Positions 18,352 to 27,037 are shown, numbered from the stretch's first letter. The stretch is 46,609 bases of DNA from Myxococcales bacterium (GCA_012517325.1 JAAYVF010000067.1:1-46609), one strand, 5' to 3'. The notes: generated from the sequence alone by a model not told the origin. Program-made: numbers and translations.

Positions 18352-19839
18352 ATGACGAAATGGCGTTGGCTAAGACCGGCTTGGTTCACCTGCCTGGTGC
18401 TGGCGATCCTGATCGCCTTCGCCTTCTCGACCGTCGCGTGTGACAAATCCGCGACGACGAAGAAAGAGCACAAGGCGGAGAAAAAGCATAAGAAAAGCGA
18501 AAAAGCCGAAAAGAGCGAGAAAAAGAGCAAATTCGAAACCCCGCTCGATTTCAGCACCCTGCCCGACGATTTCCCGGCGGCCATGAAAAAAATCCACGCC
18601 GCCCTGAAGTGGTCCGACCGGAAAAACGCCATGACCGGCGAGCCGCCGGCCGACGTCACCGACGTCCGTCCTTACATGCAACTCATGGTCAACCGGGACA
18701 TCCTCTCCAAGACCTTCGAACTCGGCGACGGCTTCCTGGTCCGCAATCAGAAGCCGGCGGGCAACTTCAATTATATGTACGACTGGCTGACTAAAACCTG
18801 GGTCGCCGACGACAACCAGGTCCGGCAAGGCGGCGCCCTGTGGGGCGTGGCGTTGTGCCACAAATACAAACCGGCCAAGGAAAGCAAGGCCGCGCTGGAC
18901 AAAGGCATCAAATATTGGTTCGACCAGACGATCCCCGGCCCCGAAGGCTCGCTGACCGTCAAGTACCAGAACGACGCCAACACCGAGACCGGCACCGTGG
19001 CCCTGATCGCCCTGTCGATCATCGAATACCTCCAGGTCGAGAAGAACATCCCCGCCGCCTACGAAAAGGAATTGCGGGCCAAGCTGACCGGCTACCTGCA
19101 CTTCCTGCGCTGGATGCAACTCGACAACGGCCACTTCTCCGAATCCTTCAATCTGGAAAGCGCGAAGCGGAAGGACAAATCCAGCCCGTATTTCGACGGT
19201 GAAGCGATGCTCTGCCTCTGCAAGGCCGCGCGCTACCTCGATTACAAAGACCTGATCCCGACGATCGAAAAAGCGGCGCGCGCCACCGCCGAGGACTACA
19301 CGGTCAAAGCCTGGAAAAGCGATCCGGATTCCGCGTTGACCAAGGGCTTCTATCAATGGGGCAGCATGTCCTTCGTCGAATACTACGAGTCGAAATGGAA
19401 GGACTATGAGCTGTTCGGCGACACCACCCAGGCCCTGGCGTGGTGGATGGTGCACACGCACGACACCATGAGCCGGCGTCGCAACCACGCCTACGCACTG
19501 GAAGGCCTGATCAGCGCCTATCGCATTTCCAAGCTGCGCAAGGACGTACCGGCGATGACCGACCTGCTCTATGTCATCGACCGGTCCATCTACAAGCTGA
19601 CCAGTTGGCAGATCGGCGGCCCGCTGGAAAACGTCAACAAGTTCCTCGTCGACAACAAGACCAACGACCCCGTGGCGCTCGGCGGCATCATGAACGCGGC
19701 CAAGGCCTATCCCGACAAGGCCCCGAAAAAAGGCGACACCCGCCACGAGCTGCGCATCGACGTCACCCAGCACCAGATGCACGTGGTCACCCTGGCGTTG
19801 ACGCACGTTTATCCGCCCGACGAGAAAGCCAAAAAGTAG
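18352..19839 (+). CDS. Lipoprotein with alpha/alpha-barrel-like domain
   Basis: This 495-residue precursor starts at ATG 18352 after a GGGGGA site. The N terminus has a lipoprotein signal (AFAFSTVAC), then a strongly basic Lys/Glu linker (KKEHKAEKKHKKSEKAEKSE). This contrasts with the acidic tethers of its neighbours. The rest is helical, with paired helices and Trp/Tyr-rich loops (GGALWGVALCHKY, FLRWMQLDNGHFSESF, GFYQWGSMSFVEYYESK, LAWWMVHTHD), as in (alpha/alpha)6-barrel glycan lyases or epimerases. I cannot name the family with certainty. It follows the sulfatase-fold gene by about 100 bases and is closed by a strong terminator. Confidence 0.75.
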   Translation: MTKWRWLRPAWFTCLVLAILIAFAFSTVACDKSATTKKEHKAEKKHKKSEKAEKSEKKSKFETPLDFSTLPDDFPAAMKKIHAALKWSDRKNAMTGEPPADVTDVRPYMQLMVNRDILSKTFELGDGFLVRNQKPAGNFNYMYDWLTKTWVADDNQVRQGGALWGVALCHKYKPAKESKAALDKGIKYWFDQTIPGPEGSLTVKYQNDANTETGTVALIALSIIEYLQVEKNIPAAYEKELRAKLTGYLHFLRWMQLDNGHFSESFNLESAKRKDKSSPYFDGEAMLCLCKAARYLDYKDLIPTIEKAARATAEDYTVKAWKSDPDSALTKGFYQWGSMSFVEYYESKWKDYELFGDTTQALAWWMVHTHDTMSRRRNHAYALEGLISAYRISKLRKDVPAMTDLLYVIDRSIYKLTSWQIGGPLENVNKFLVDNKTNDPVALGGIMNAAKAYPDKAPKKGDTRHELRIDVTQHQMHVVTLALTHVYPPDEKAKK

Positions 19840-19870
19840 CCGTTCACCGGCTCCACGTCCGGCAAACCAG

Positions 19871-19898
19871 GCCCCCCGCCCCGGCGGGGGGCTTTTTT
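19871..19898 (+). terminator. Rho-independent terminator
   Basis: A perfect GCCCCCCGCC/GGCGGGGGGC stem (19871-19892) is followed by six T residues. It lies 31 bases after the stop of the alpha/alpha-barrel lipoprotein gene. Confidence 0.92.
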
Positions 19899-19968
19899 AT
19901 TTCGCCACTTGTTGGCCGCCCTTCGAACCGGTTAAATAGTAGCCATCTCGATGCAGGCGAGGTTGGCC

Positions 19969-20928
19969 ATGCGGACACGAATTCTTTTACTGGCAATTAT
20001 CGGATTGTTGCTTATCGCAGCCGGCGCTCCGGCCGCGCCCAAAATCAACGTGATTTCCGTCGGCGACAGTTGGGCCAATCAGTGGTGCGAAGACCTGCAA
20101 TGGGTGATTCTGACTCACGGCGTCGCCGCGAAGGTTTGGAATTTCGGCATCTACGGCACGACCTCCACGATCTGGGCGTCTCCCGGCGCCTTGCTGGAAG
20201 TGCAACTGCACTTGCTCGACCATCCCAAAATCGATTGGGCGGTGGTCAGTCTGGGCGGCAACGACCTACTCGACGGCTATCTGCTGGGCGGCTACGGCGA
20301 GGCGGTTTTCCCGATCGTCGAGGATTCGATCCGCGTGGTGATCGACGGTTTGCTGGCGATTCGCCCGAATTTGAGGATTTCGCTGAACGGCTACGATTTC
20401 CCCAATTTCGAGCACACCCTTGAATGCATCCTGATGGGGCAGGCCATGCTCGGCGGCAATACCTATGATCAAAACCTGCTGATCGCCCGCCTCACGCAAA
20501 TCGCCGCGGATATCGCCGCGGATTATCCCCAGGTCTATTGCACGGAGCTGCTCGGCACTTTGCAGGAAGCCGACGGCGTCCCGAATCCGCCGAATTATTA
20601 TCGGCCCTCCCCGGCGCGCTTCTACATCGAAGACGAATGCGTGCATCCGCGCGGCGGCGGTTATTGGTATCTGATGCAGCGCCTCTACGACAACTTCTTC
20701 GAGCCGCTCAACGTCGCGGACGATGACGATGACGACAACGACGATGACAATGACGACAATGATGATGACGACAACGACAATGACGACAATGACAATGACG
20801 ATAACGATAATGACAACAATGATGATTGGGCCGACGACGATAACGACGACAATGACCACGACACCGTGGACGACGATAACGACGACAACGACGATGACAA
20901 CGGCGACGACGGCTCTTGTGGCTCTTGA
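19969..20928 (+). CDS. Secreted SGNH/GDSL hydrolase with Asp/Asn tail
   Basis: This 319-residue precursor has a signal peptide (RILLLAIIGLLLIAAGAPAA) without a lipobox. The SGNH esterase blocks are present: VGDSW with Ser34 as nucleophile, a Gly in the second block, LGGNDLL (third block Asn) and DECVHPRGGGYW with His226 as the catalytic base. Such enzymes deacylate polysaccharides or lipids. After residue 252 the protein is almost pure Asp/Asn for over 60 residues and ends GDDGSCGS, again a Cys-Gly at the extreme C terminus. ATG 19969 is preferred over ATG 19951 because AGGT lies at ribosome binding distance. The GH5 gene follows 39 bases later. Confidence 0.85.
   Translation: MRTRILLLAIIGLLLIAAGAPAAPKINVISVGDSWANQWCEDLQWVILTHGVAAKVWNFGIYGTTSTIWASPGALLEVQLHLLDHPKIDWAVVSLGGNDLLDGYLLGGYGEAVFPIVEDSIRVVIDGLLAIRPNLRISLNGYDFPNFEHTLECILMGQAMLGGNTYDQNLLIARLTQIAADIAADYPQVYCTELLGTLQEADGVPNPPNYYRPSPARFYIEDECVHPRGGGYWYLMQRLYDNFFEPLNVADDDDDDNDDDNDDNDDDDNDNDDNDNDDNDNDNNDDWADDDNDDNDHDTVDDDNDDNDDDNGDDGSCGS
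20719..20919 (+). repeat. GAY/AAY codon repeat encoding C-terminal Asp/Asn tail
   Basis: About 65 consecutive codons are nearly all GAC, GAT, AAC or AAT, with isolated exceptions. Synonymous third bases vary, so selection acts on the protein run rather than on an exact DNA repeat. The antisense strand reads as a spurious Val/Ile run. Confidence 0.9.
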
Positions 20929-20967
20929 TGCCGAGTCATTGCGACGATTGTCGATGGAGACCACCAG

Positions 20968-22461
20968 ATGAAATGTAGGATGCTGACGCTGCTTCTGCTG
21001 TTGCTGACCGTTTTACCGCTCGCCTGCGCGTCGGATGACGATGACGACCACGATTCGGATTCGGAGCCGACACCGGACGACGACGATGATGACAACGATG
21101 ACGACAATGACAACGACGACAACGATACCGGCGATGATGACGATGATGACAACGACGACAACGATGACAACGACAACGACAATGATAACGATGACGACAA
21201 CGACGACGCCTCGCCGTCCTATTTCCCGCTTTACGACGAAGCCGGCCGCGAGCTGATCCTGCACGGCGCCAATTTCATGGCCGTCGAAGCCGCCGGGTTG
21301 CCCATCGACTACGAGCGCATGCGCGACGATTGGGGTTTCAACGTCGTGCGGATTCTCATCACCTGGTCGGCGCTGGAACCAGAACAAGGCGTCTACAACT
21401 ACGACTACCTGCCCACCCTGGTCGATCCGCAAATCCAGTACGCCGCCGACGCGGGGGTCAAGGTCATTCTGGACATGCACCAATACCACTGGTCGTCGTG
21501 CTGCGGCGGCATGGGCATGCCCGACTGGACCTGCTCGGACCTGGGCGAAGTGCCTTTCGAGTGGCTGCTGCAATCCGGCCCGTTCTGGAGCAACGAAGCC
21601 TACCTCGACGCCTTCGTGGCGCTGTGGGAATACGTGGCGGAGTATTACGCGGGCGACGACCGGATCATCGCCTACGATCTGTTCAACGAGCCGATCGCCG
21701 GCCTGCGGACCCTGCCCTGGACGATGGACAATCAACTGCTGCGGCCGCTCTACGAACGGCTGATCGCCTGGATCCGCGCGGTGGACCCGGAGCATTACCT
21801 GATGATCGAGCCGGCGATGATCAGCGTCGCCGGTTTTCCGTGCGTGATGGACCGGATCGAGGCGGACAAGCTGATCTACGCCCCGCACCTGTACCCGGGC
21901 ATGATCGCGGAAGGCGGCGATTACGACTATCCGCGCGCCTGGATCGAAAAGCACCTGGGCAAGCGCGTCGCCGAAACCGCGCGCTTCCGGACGCCGCTGC
22001 TCATTGGCGAAACCGGCCTGAAATCCTCCGGCGCGCACGCCGAGCAGTACGCCCGCGACAGCATGGAAATTCTGGACCAGCCGATGGCGCACTGGACCTG
22101 GTGGGCCTACGGCTACGACGACGATTCGATGGGCCTCTGCCTGCTGTCCGGCGAACCGAAGGAAATCTTCCTGCGGCACCTGTCGCGGCCCTACCCGCGC
22201 GCCACGGCGGGCCACCTCGGCGGCTACGACTTCGACGTCGACACCCTCACGTTCACGCTGAATTTCACCAATGACGAGAAAGCCGCGCCGGAGACCGAAA
22301 TCTTCGTCAACGCGGCTTATCATTATCCGGACGGCTTCACCGTTTCCTCGACGGACCCGGAAAGCGGTTGGAGTTATGCGTGGGACGCGGACGCGCAATT
22401 GCTGACGGTGACCGCCGACCCGGCGACCGCCGCGCACACGATCACGATCGCGCCGCAATGA
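20968..22461 (+). CDS. Lipoprotein GH5 glycosidase, endoglycoceramidase-like
   Basis: This 497-residue precursor starts with a signal ending LTVLPLAC (Cys20), then an Asp/Asn tether to about residue 80. The TIM barrel shows family 5 motifs: GANFMAVE, WGFNVVRILITWSALEP, VILDMHQYHW, the acid/base YDLFNEP (Glu241) and the nucleophile LLIGETGL (Glu348). The DMHQ motif is typical of endoglycoceramidase-type GH5 enzymes, which cut glycosphingolipid or related beta-glycosides. A C-terminal beta-sandwich (about 395-497) is present, as in that subgroup. It is convergent with the PNGase F-like gene, 7 bases apart. It likely acts at the cell surface on host or algal glycoconjugates; the substrate is inference. 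Confidence 0.87.
   Translation: MKCRMLTLLLLLLTVLPLACASDDDDDHDSDSEPTPDDDDDDNDDDNDNDDNDTGDDDDDDNDDNDDNDNDNDNDDDNDDASPSYFPLYDEAGRELILHGANFMAVEAAGLPIDYERMRDDWGFNVVRILITWSALEPEQGVYNYDYLPTLVDPQIQYAADAGVKVILDMHQYHWSSCCGGMGMPDWTCSDLGEVPFEWLLQSGPFWSNEAYLDAFVALWEYVAEYYAGDDRIIAYDLFNEPIAGLRTLPWTMDNQLLRPLYERLIAWIRAVDPEHYLMIEPAMISVAGFPCVMDRIEADKLIYAPHLYPGMIAEGGDYDYPRAWIEKHLGKRVAETARFRTPLLIGETGLKSSGAHAEQYARDSMEILDQPMAHWTWWAYGYDDDSMGLCLLSGEPKEIFLRHLSRPYPRATAGHLGGYDFDVDTLTFTLNFTNDEKAAPETEIFVNAAYHYPDGFTVSSTDPESGWSYAWDADAQLLTVTADPATAAHTITIAPQ
21035..21210 (+). repeat. GAY/AAY codon repeat, N-terminal Asp/Asn tether
   Basis: A run of Asp and Asn codons begins two codons after the predicted lipidation Cys of the GH5 enzyme and continues for about 58 codons, interrupted by short Ser/Glu/Pro/Thr-containing breaks. 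Confidence 0.9.
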
Positions 22462-22468
22462 ACCCGGG

Positions 22469-24169
22469 CTATTTGTAGACCACGACCCAGGACGTCAGCA
22501 CGATATTGGCGCCCTCGGAAGGATACGGCTCGCCCTGGTAGAACGCGTAATATTCGAACGTGTTGTCCGCGCCGGTCGTCACCTGGCTGGTCACGTCGAT
22601 CATCACCATTTGCACTTCCTTGCCCGGGCACCAGCCGTCGCGGCCGTACCACCACGTGCCGTATTGGTTGGGCACCGTGCCCTCGTCCACCAGTTCCATG
22701 CAGCCGTTGCTGTTGCCGGCCTCCGGGAACTCGCGGAGGTTGTCGGTGTCGTTGACGACGAAGTGGTGCTCCGTATTGCAAAACTCCGCGCAGTTGCCTG
22801 GCTCCACGCCGCCGTGGCCGGTGATGACCGTGGCCAGTTGCACCTGAACGGCGTCGGCCGGGATCGCCACTTCGATCGGCGCGTAATTGGTGTTGTAATC
22901 GGGATTGAACGCACCGCCCGAGAAGAGGTAGGTCGACGACACCGGCCGCACTCCCTTGCCCTGGGTCGAGAAGCGCAAATCGAGCTTCACCTCGTAGGGC
23001 TGCGACGTGAAGAACGCCAGCCGGCGCTGGCCGCCGCCCGCCAAAAGCGGCAGGATGCCGCTGATGTCGTGCACCCAGCGGCCCTCGCGGTGATAGGTGG
23101 TGATCCAGCGGCCCAGCTCGACGTCGCAGGTGTCGGGGTCGACCTCGTCGCACAGGTACAGGTTGACGATGTAATCCCAGGCCGGGCAGTCGCCGTATTC
23201 GCCGTCGCCCACGCAGCCCAGGTACAGGTCGAGTTCCAGCGTGTCGAAGGTCGCCATCGTCGTCGCGTCGGGCAGCGTCACGTCGGCGTAACCCGTGCCG
23301 CTCGCCCAATCCTCGGTATCGAACACGTGGACGACCGTCGCGTTTTCCGCCGCCAGCCGGTCCTCGCGCTCGGCCTCAAAGTTGTAATAGACCGGCTCGT
23401 TCGCCGCCATCTTCATGTTCGGTGCGAACCAGCCCATCCCGGAGTCGAAACGGTTGTAGTCGGCGTAACTGCCGATGTAGCGGATGCGCTGGAAGCGGTC
23501 GACGCCGACGCCCCACTTCGGGCTGTACATCAGCTCGCCCACCCAGCCCGGCAGATCCTTCGCGTACTCGGTCACGTAGTGGATCCGGCGCGCCCAGGTC
23601 GCGGCTTCCTCGGCCGGCAGCGAATTGACGTATTCGTCCACCTGCGCCTTGAGCGCGTCCAGTTCCGCCTGGCGCTCGGGAGCGTCCGGCTCGTAGGAAA
23701 GGTAGAACACCTGGACGTTGGCCGGCAGCGCCATCAGGAACGGCGCGACGTCGCGGGCCCACAGGTCGATCGGCCAGCCCTGGCATTGGCGCGGCAGATC
23801 CTGAATGAACAGATAGGTCTCGCAGCCGGTGAAGTTTTCCTTGAAGTTCCAGTCGCCGGCGGTCGTCGGCAGGGTGAGGTCGGCGGCCGTCGCGTAAAGG
23901 GCGCTGCTGTTTTCGGCGTCCACGAACTCGCGCACCGGCAGTCCGAGTTCCTCGCAGGAGAATGCCGGCGGGGAAGTATCGTCGTCATCGTCGATCGTGG
24001 TGTCGTTGTCGTCGTCGGCGTTGTCGTCGTCGGCCGGCGATTGATCGTCGTTGTCGTCGTCGTCGTTGTCGTTGTCATCATCGTCATCGGCGCAACCGAA
24101 AACGCCGCCCAGAAGAAACGACAGAAGAAAAGCCGCCGCGATCGTCAACCAGATTGTTTTCTGAGTCAT
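22469..24169 (-). CDS. PNGase F-like peptide:N-glycosidase lipoprotein
   Basis: This 566-residue precursor has a lipobox (LGGVFGC, Cys26) and an Asp/Asn tether (28 to about 75). The C-terminal half matches the N-glycanase fold of PNGase F: WDYIVNLYLCD, ELGRWITTYHREGRWVHDIS (with the Glu/Arg environment of the active site), TGHGG, CAEFCNTEHHF, GCMELV and YGRDGWCPG. PNGase F hydrolyses the amide bond between Asn and the first GlcNAc of N-glycans, releasing whole glycans from glycoproteins. An extra N-terminal region of about 200 residues precedes the two jelly-roll domains. The frame stays open upstream to 24637, but ATG 24169 gives the signal peptide. It is convergent with the GH5 gene. Confidence 0.88.
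   Translation of the reverse strand: MTQKTIWLTIAAAFLLSFLLGGVFGCADDDDDNDNDDDDNDDQSPADDDNADDDNDTTIDDDDDTSPPAFSCEELGLPVREFVDAENSSALYATAADLTLPTTAGDWNFKENFTGCETYLFIQDLPRQCQGWPIDLWARDVAPFLMALPANVQVFYLSYEPDAPERQAELDALKAQVDEYVNSLPAEEAATWARRIHYVTEYAKDLPGWVGELMYSPKWGVGVDRFQRIRYIGSYADYNRFDSGMGWFAPNMKMAANEPVYYNFEAEREDRLAAENATVVHVFDTEDWASGTGYADVTLPDATTMATFDTLELDLYLGCVGDGEYGDCPAWDYIVNLYLCDEVDPDTCDVELGRWITTYHREGRWVHDISGILPLLAGGGQRRLAFFTSQPYEVKLDLRFSTQGKGVRPVSSTYLFSGGAFNPDYNTNYAPIEVAIPADAVQVQLATVITGHGGVEPGNCAEFCNTEHHFVVNDTDNLREFPEAGNSNGCMELVDEGTVPNQYGTWWYGRDGWCPGKEVQMVMIDVTSQVTTGADNTFEYYAFYQGEPYPSEGANIVLTSWVVVYK
23977..24096 (-). repeat. Asp/Asn codon repeat, tether of the PNGase F-like protein
   Basis: The reverse strand has about 40 codons dominated by GAC/GAT/AAC directly behind the lipobox Cys, broken by short QSPA and TT(I) inserts. 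Confidence 0.88.
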
Positions 24170-24279
24170 GGTGGTCCGCCCTTTCCCGTTGGTCACATCC
24201 GCTAACCTTTTTAGCCGAGCCGGCGTCTTTCGGAAAGGGCATCCTGGTCGGCCTGGAATTGGAATCCGCGCCGGGGGTT

Positions 24280-24618
24280 TCAGCCGCGGATCATAATGAG
24301 CAGCATTTTGAACCGTTCGGGGGCCTGCACCGAGTGGGGCGCGTGCGCCGGCATGAGGACGGTCTGGCCGGCGGCGGCGCGGATCGTTTTGCCGGCGATG
24401 GTGAGCTCGCCCCGGCCTTCCAATACTTGCACCACGGCCTCGAAGGGCGCGATGTGCTCGCTCAGGCCCTGCCCGGCGTCGAAGGCGAACAACGTCAGGT
24501 TGCCCGCGTCGTTGCGGATCAGGGTTTTGCTGACGATGCCGCCGTCCTGGTAGGCCACCAGATCGGCCAGCGAAACGGCTTCCGCCGGCGGTAGTTGCGA
24601 GGTCGCTTGCTGGTTCAT
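24280..24618 (-). CDS. Cupin-domain protein
   Basis: This 112-residue single-domain cupin has the pattern LFAFDAGQGLSEH, then GRGELTIAG, then MPAHAPHSVQA. Metal ligands are plausible at His (SEH) and at the two His residues of the APHSV motif. It is cytoplasmic, with no signal peptide. Small cupins of this kind often bind a metal and a small molecule, or act as sensors. It is upstream of the PNGase F-like gene on the same strand, 110 bases away, and divergent from the gene at 24717. A ribosome binding site AAGGAAC precedes ATG 24618. Confidence 0.88.
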   Translation of the reverse strand: MNQQATSQLPPAEAVSLADLVAYQDGGIVSKTLIRNDAGNLTLFAFDAGQGLSEHIAPFEAVVQVLEGRGELTIAGKTIRAAAGQTVLMPAHAPHSVQAPERFKMLLIMIRG

Positions 24619-24648
24619 GGTCGTTCCTTTTCTTCATCGTGGTCGCGA

Positions 24649-24668
24649 ACTATAATCGCACTATAATC
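24649..24668 (+). promoter_or_regulatory. Tandem TATAAT boxes in divergent intergenic region
   Basis: ACTATAATC occurs twice, at 24649-24657 and 24660-24668, one helical turn apart. Each contains an exact -10 hexamer on the plus strand, pointing to the gene at 24717. No good -35 box is visible, so the promoter strength is uncertain. Confidence 0.4.
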
Positions 24669-24716
24669 ATTGCGTCGGATCGCCGCATCCCGCCGACCCG
24701 TCCGGGGAGTATAAAT

Positions 24717-25934
24717 ATGCGCGCCTGGGCTTTTCTGACCGCATTATTGCTTATTGTGGCGACATTCTTCGCCTGTTCCTCTTCCGGCGACGATGACAAC
24801 GACAGTGGCGCCTCGGACGATGACGATAACGACAATGACGACAACGATGATGATGACGACGATAACAATGACGACAACGATTCCGTGGACGATGACGATG
24901 ACGACGACGATGACGACAATGATGATGATAACGACGACAACGACAATGACGATGACAATGACGACAACGACGACACCTACGTGCCGCCGTCTCCCGTTTA
25001 CGGCTATTACCAGGAAGGCGGTCCGGGCTCCTGGGATTGGCTGACCGCGCAATTGCCGGTTTTCGCCGCTGACGGTTTGACCCTCTTCCTCGGCATCATG
25101 GACACCGACCTGGGAACCGACGGCCTACGCGATTTTCTGCTGGCGGCTCAAACCGCGGGGGTCGAGGTTCGGGCCTGGGTGCTCTTACCCTACGAAGACG
25201 GCTATTGGGCGAATGAAATGAATGCCGAAAAATTCGCCGCCGAGGCGCTGGCCTATGCCGATTGGTTCGCCGCCGAGGGGCTGCCGGTCGAATGGATCGT
25301 CGTCGACATGGAAATGGACATCAACCGCATCAACCAGCTCAACCAGTACGTGCAAAACGGCCAGTACCTCGAGGCGCTCACGCTGCTCCTGGCCAACTGG
25401 AACCCGGAACGCTTCGCCTTCGCCGTCGATGTATACGCCCAATTGGTGGCCGACCTGAACGAGCGCGGCTTCCGCACGATGGTCGTCACCTACCCGATCG
25501 TTCTGGACGACCTGGCCGACGGCGACGCCTCGCTGCAGGATTTGCTGGATGTGCCGATCTCGGGCGTGCCATGGCACGAGGTCTCGACGATGGTCTATTC
25601 CTCGACCTACGAGGAATACCTGCCGCTCGATTTCACCGCTTACTTCGCCTACGACTACGCCCGCGCGACGGTGGAATATTTCGGCGACCGCGCCTCGATC
25701 GCGCTGGGCGTTTCCGGCCAGATGACCGACCCGCAAGTGCTCGCCGACGAGATCGCGGCTTCCAAGGCGGCGGGCGTCGAACGCATTCAGGTTTATTCCT
25801 ACGCCGGTTCCGCCGGCCACGCCGATCCGGATCTCTGGCACGCGACCTTCACCGCTCCGGCGCAAACTCCGCCGCCCGATTTCCCGACCTGGCTGGTCAG
25901 AGAGGGCGGCCGGCTGGTGGACGAGCTATTCTGA
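24717..25934 (+). CDS. Asp/Asn-tethered lipoprotein with TIM-barrel-like domain
   Basis: This 405-residue precursor starts at ATG 24717 after GGGGAG. The signal ends VATFFAC (Cys20). An exceptionally long Asp/Asn tether covers about residues 25-88. The remaining 315 residues show repeated strand-helix units with strand ends such as LTLFLGIMD, VRAWVLLPYED, VEWIVVDMEMD, RTMVVTYPI, STMVYSS, IALGVSGQ and IQVYSYAG. These are typical of a TIM barrel, possibly a glycoside hydrolase. Acidic candidates for catalysis lie in VVDMEMD. I cannot assign a family. It is divergent from the cupin gene. Confidence 0.75.
   Translation: MRAWAFLTALLLIVATFFACSSSGDDDNDSGASDDDDNDNDDNDDDDDDNNDDNDSVDDDDDDDDDDNDDDNDDNDNDDDNDDNDDTYVPPSPVYGYYQEGGPGSWDWLTAQLPVFAADGLTLFLGIMDTDLGTDGLRDFLLAAQTAGVEVRAWVLLPYEDGYWANEMNAEKFAAEALAYADWFAAEGLPVEWIVVDMEMDINRINQLNQYVQNGQYLEALTLLLANWNPERFAFAVDVYAQLVADLNERGFRTMVVTYPIVLDDLADGDASLQDLLDVPISGVPWHEVSTMVYSSTYEEYLPLDFTAYFAYDYARATVEYFGDRASIALGVSGQMTDPQVLADEIAASKAAGVERIQVYSYAGSAGHADPDLWHATFTAPAQTPPPDFPTWLVREGGRLVDELF
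24788..24975 (+). repeat. Long GAY/AAY codon repeat, N-terminal Asp/Asn tether
   Basis: More than 60 codons, almost all Asp or Asn with single Ser, Gly, Ala and Val breaks, lie a few codons after the lipidation Cys. It is the longest N-terminal tether in the window. Confidence 0.9.
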
Positions 25935-26119
25935 CTCCGGCGCTGCCATTCTTGGCCGGCCAATAACACGAATTGATAAAAATGACGGCTCGCCAGCGTC
26001 TGATTGTTATTTCATTCAGCACAATAGTTGAAAAGATTTGGATTATTCCGGCCGAAAATAGAATAAGCACCTGCTTTATTATCCAGGTCAGTTCAGAAAA
26101 ATAATCCCGATAAAATTCG

Positions 26120-26184
26120 TGTGAGAGAATAGGCTCTCGCACTTTTGGAAAGTGGTTTCAGTCCGGGCGGACTGAAATACCACT
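26120..26184 (+). other. Two adjacent hairpins in the leader of the AT-rich gene
   Basis: The first hairpin pairs GTGTGAGAG with CTCTCGCAC. The second pairs AGTGGT-TTCAGTCC (26151-26164) with GGACTGAA-AT-ACCACT (26169-26184) around a GGGC loop. Neither is followed by a T tract. They lie 31 bases before the ATG at 26216, so they may structure the mRNA leader or mark an element end. The 281-base gap from 25935 holds no convincing gene. Confidence 0.5.
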
Positions 26185-26215
26185 GCATTGCAACCCGATT
26201 GCTTGGAGGTGAAAG

Positions 26216-27013
26216 ATGTCAAGTCATATCGCCAGATTCCCGGAATACGATGCCATCGTCAGTTCGAGCGGCGGAGATTACACCTCGATTGCCACGGCTC
26301 TGGCAACGGAAGGCACCGGCAAACGCATTTATGTCTGCTCCGGAACCTATTCCGAGACGGAAGATGTGATGCCTTTAACGGACCAATCCATTCATTTCGA
26401 AGAAGCGGATGGCGGTGTGATAATTGATTTGGACACTGATAAAAAATTTCTCATGACCAATGCCTCTGATATTACCCTCGCCGGTCGATTAAAAGTGACC
26501 GGGACAGGCGATTCCTCCCTTTATTACTGTTTGTTTAGAGTTATCACCAACGTCAGCAGGATAAATGCCAGTAAATGCAAAATTATAATTCAACCCACGT
26601 TAACAACAGGATTAACAAATCATTTTTGTCCAACGTATTTCATGGCAGATTATTCCTCTTGGGATCTTTCAATCAACGATTGGAATATCACCGGTGCAGC
26701 ATCGAAAAACGCTCAAGGTATCAGCATTAATTCTAAATTTAGTTTCTATCGAGTTTTGATCGACACGTACACCTATGCGATCACAACAAGTGGCTATCTT
26801 GATGGTTTGGTCCTTGCATCGGCAAGTGCTTGTTATAATTCAATTGATATTATCGTAAATAGCGTGACAACAACAGGAATTACTGGAAGAGGACGAGGAA
26901 TTAATATCGTTTCCGGTGCTAGTTATAATAGCATTCGTGGAGTTTCAAGAAACTGTGATATTAACCTACTTGATTCGGGAACCGGGAATAAAACAACCGA
27001 TTTAGCTACTTGA
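26216..27013 (+). CDS. Parallel beta-helix-like protein in AT-rich island
   Basis: This 265-residue protein has a GGAGGTG ribosome binding site 8 bases before its ATG. The sequence opens with DYTSIATALATEGTGKRIYVCSG-type features, which mark pectate-lyase-like or phage tailspike beta-helix proteins (an initial xSIxxAL repeat, then IYV.SGTYSE). Short Ile/Val strands follow, and it ends with a GASYNSIRG...SGTGNKT segment reminiscent of tail-fibre or right-handed beta-helix C termini. There is no signal peptide. Base composition and codon use are visibly AT-rich compared with all neighbours, which suggests transfer, perhaps from a phage. A terminator follows directly. Confidence 0.75.
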   Translation: MSSHIARFPEYDAIVSSSGGDYTSIATALATEGTGKRIYVCSGTYSETEDVMPLTDQSIHFEEADGGVIIDLDTDKKFLMTNASDITLAGRLKVTGTGDSSLYYCLFRVITNVSRINASKCKIIIQPTLTTGLTNHFCPTYFMADYSSWDLSINDWNITGAASKNAQGISINSKFSFYRVLIDTYTYAITTSGYLDGLVLASASACYNSIDIIVNSVTTTGITGRGRGINIVSGASYNSIRGVSRNCDINLLDSGTGNKTTDLAT

Positions 27014-27037
27014 CACATTTATTATATAATATTTTTT

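Noticed and set aside
21013..22458. Minus-strand frame with Val/Ile run opposite the GH5 gene
   Set aside because: The Val/Ile run is simply the antisense of the Asp/Asn codons; not a membrane protein.
25897..26142. 81-codon minus-strand frame with a hydrophobic segment
   Set aside because: GTG start without ribosome binding site and overlap with the end of the 24717 gene; support is too weak for a gene call.
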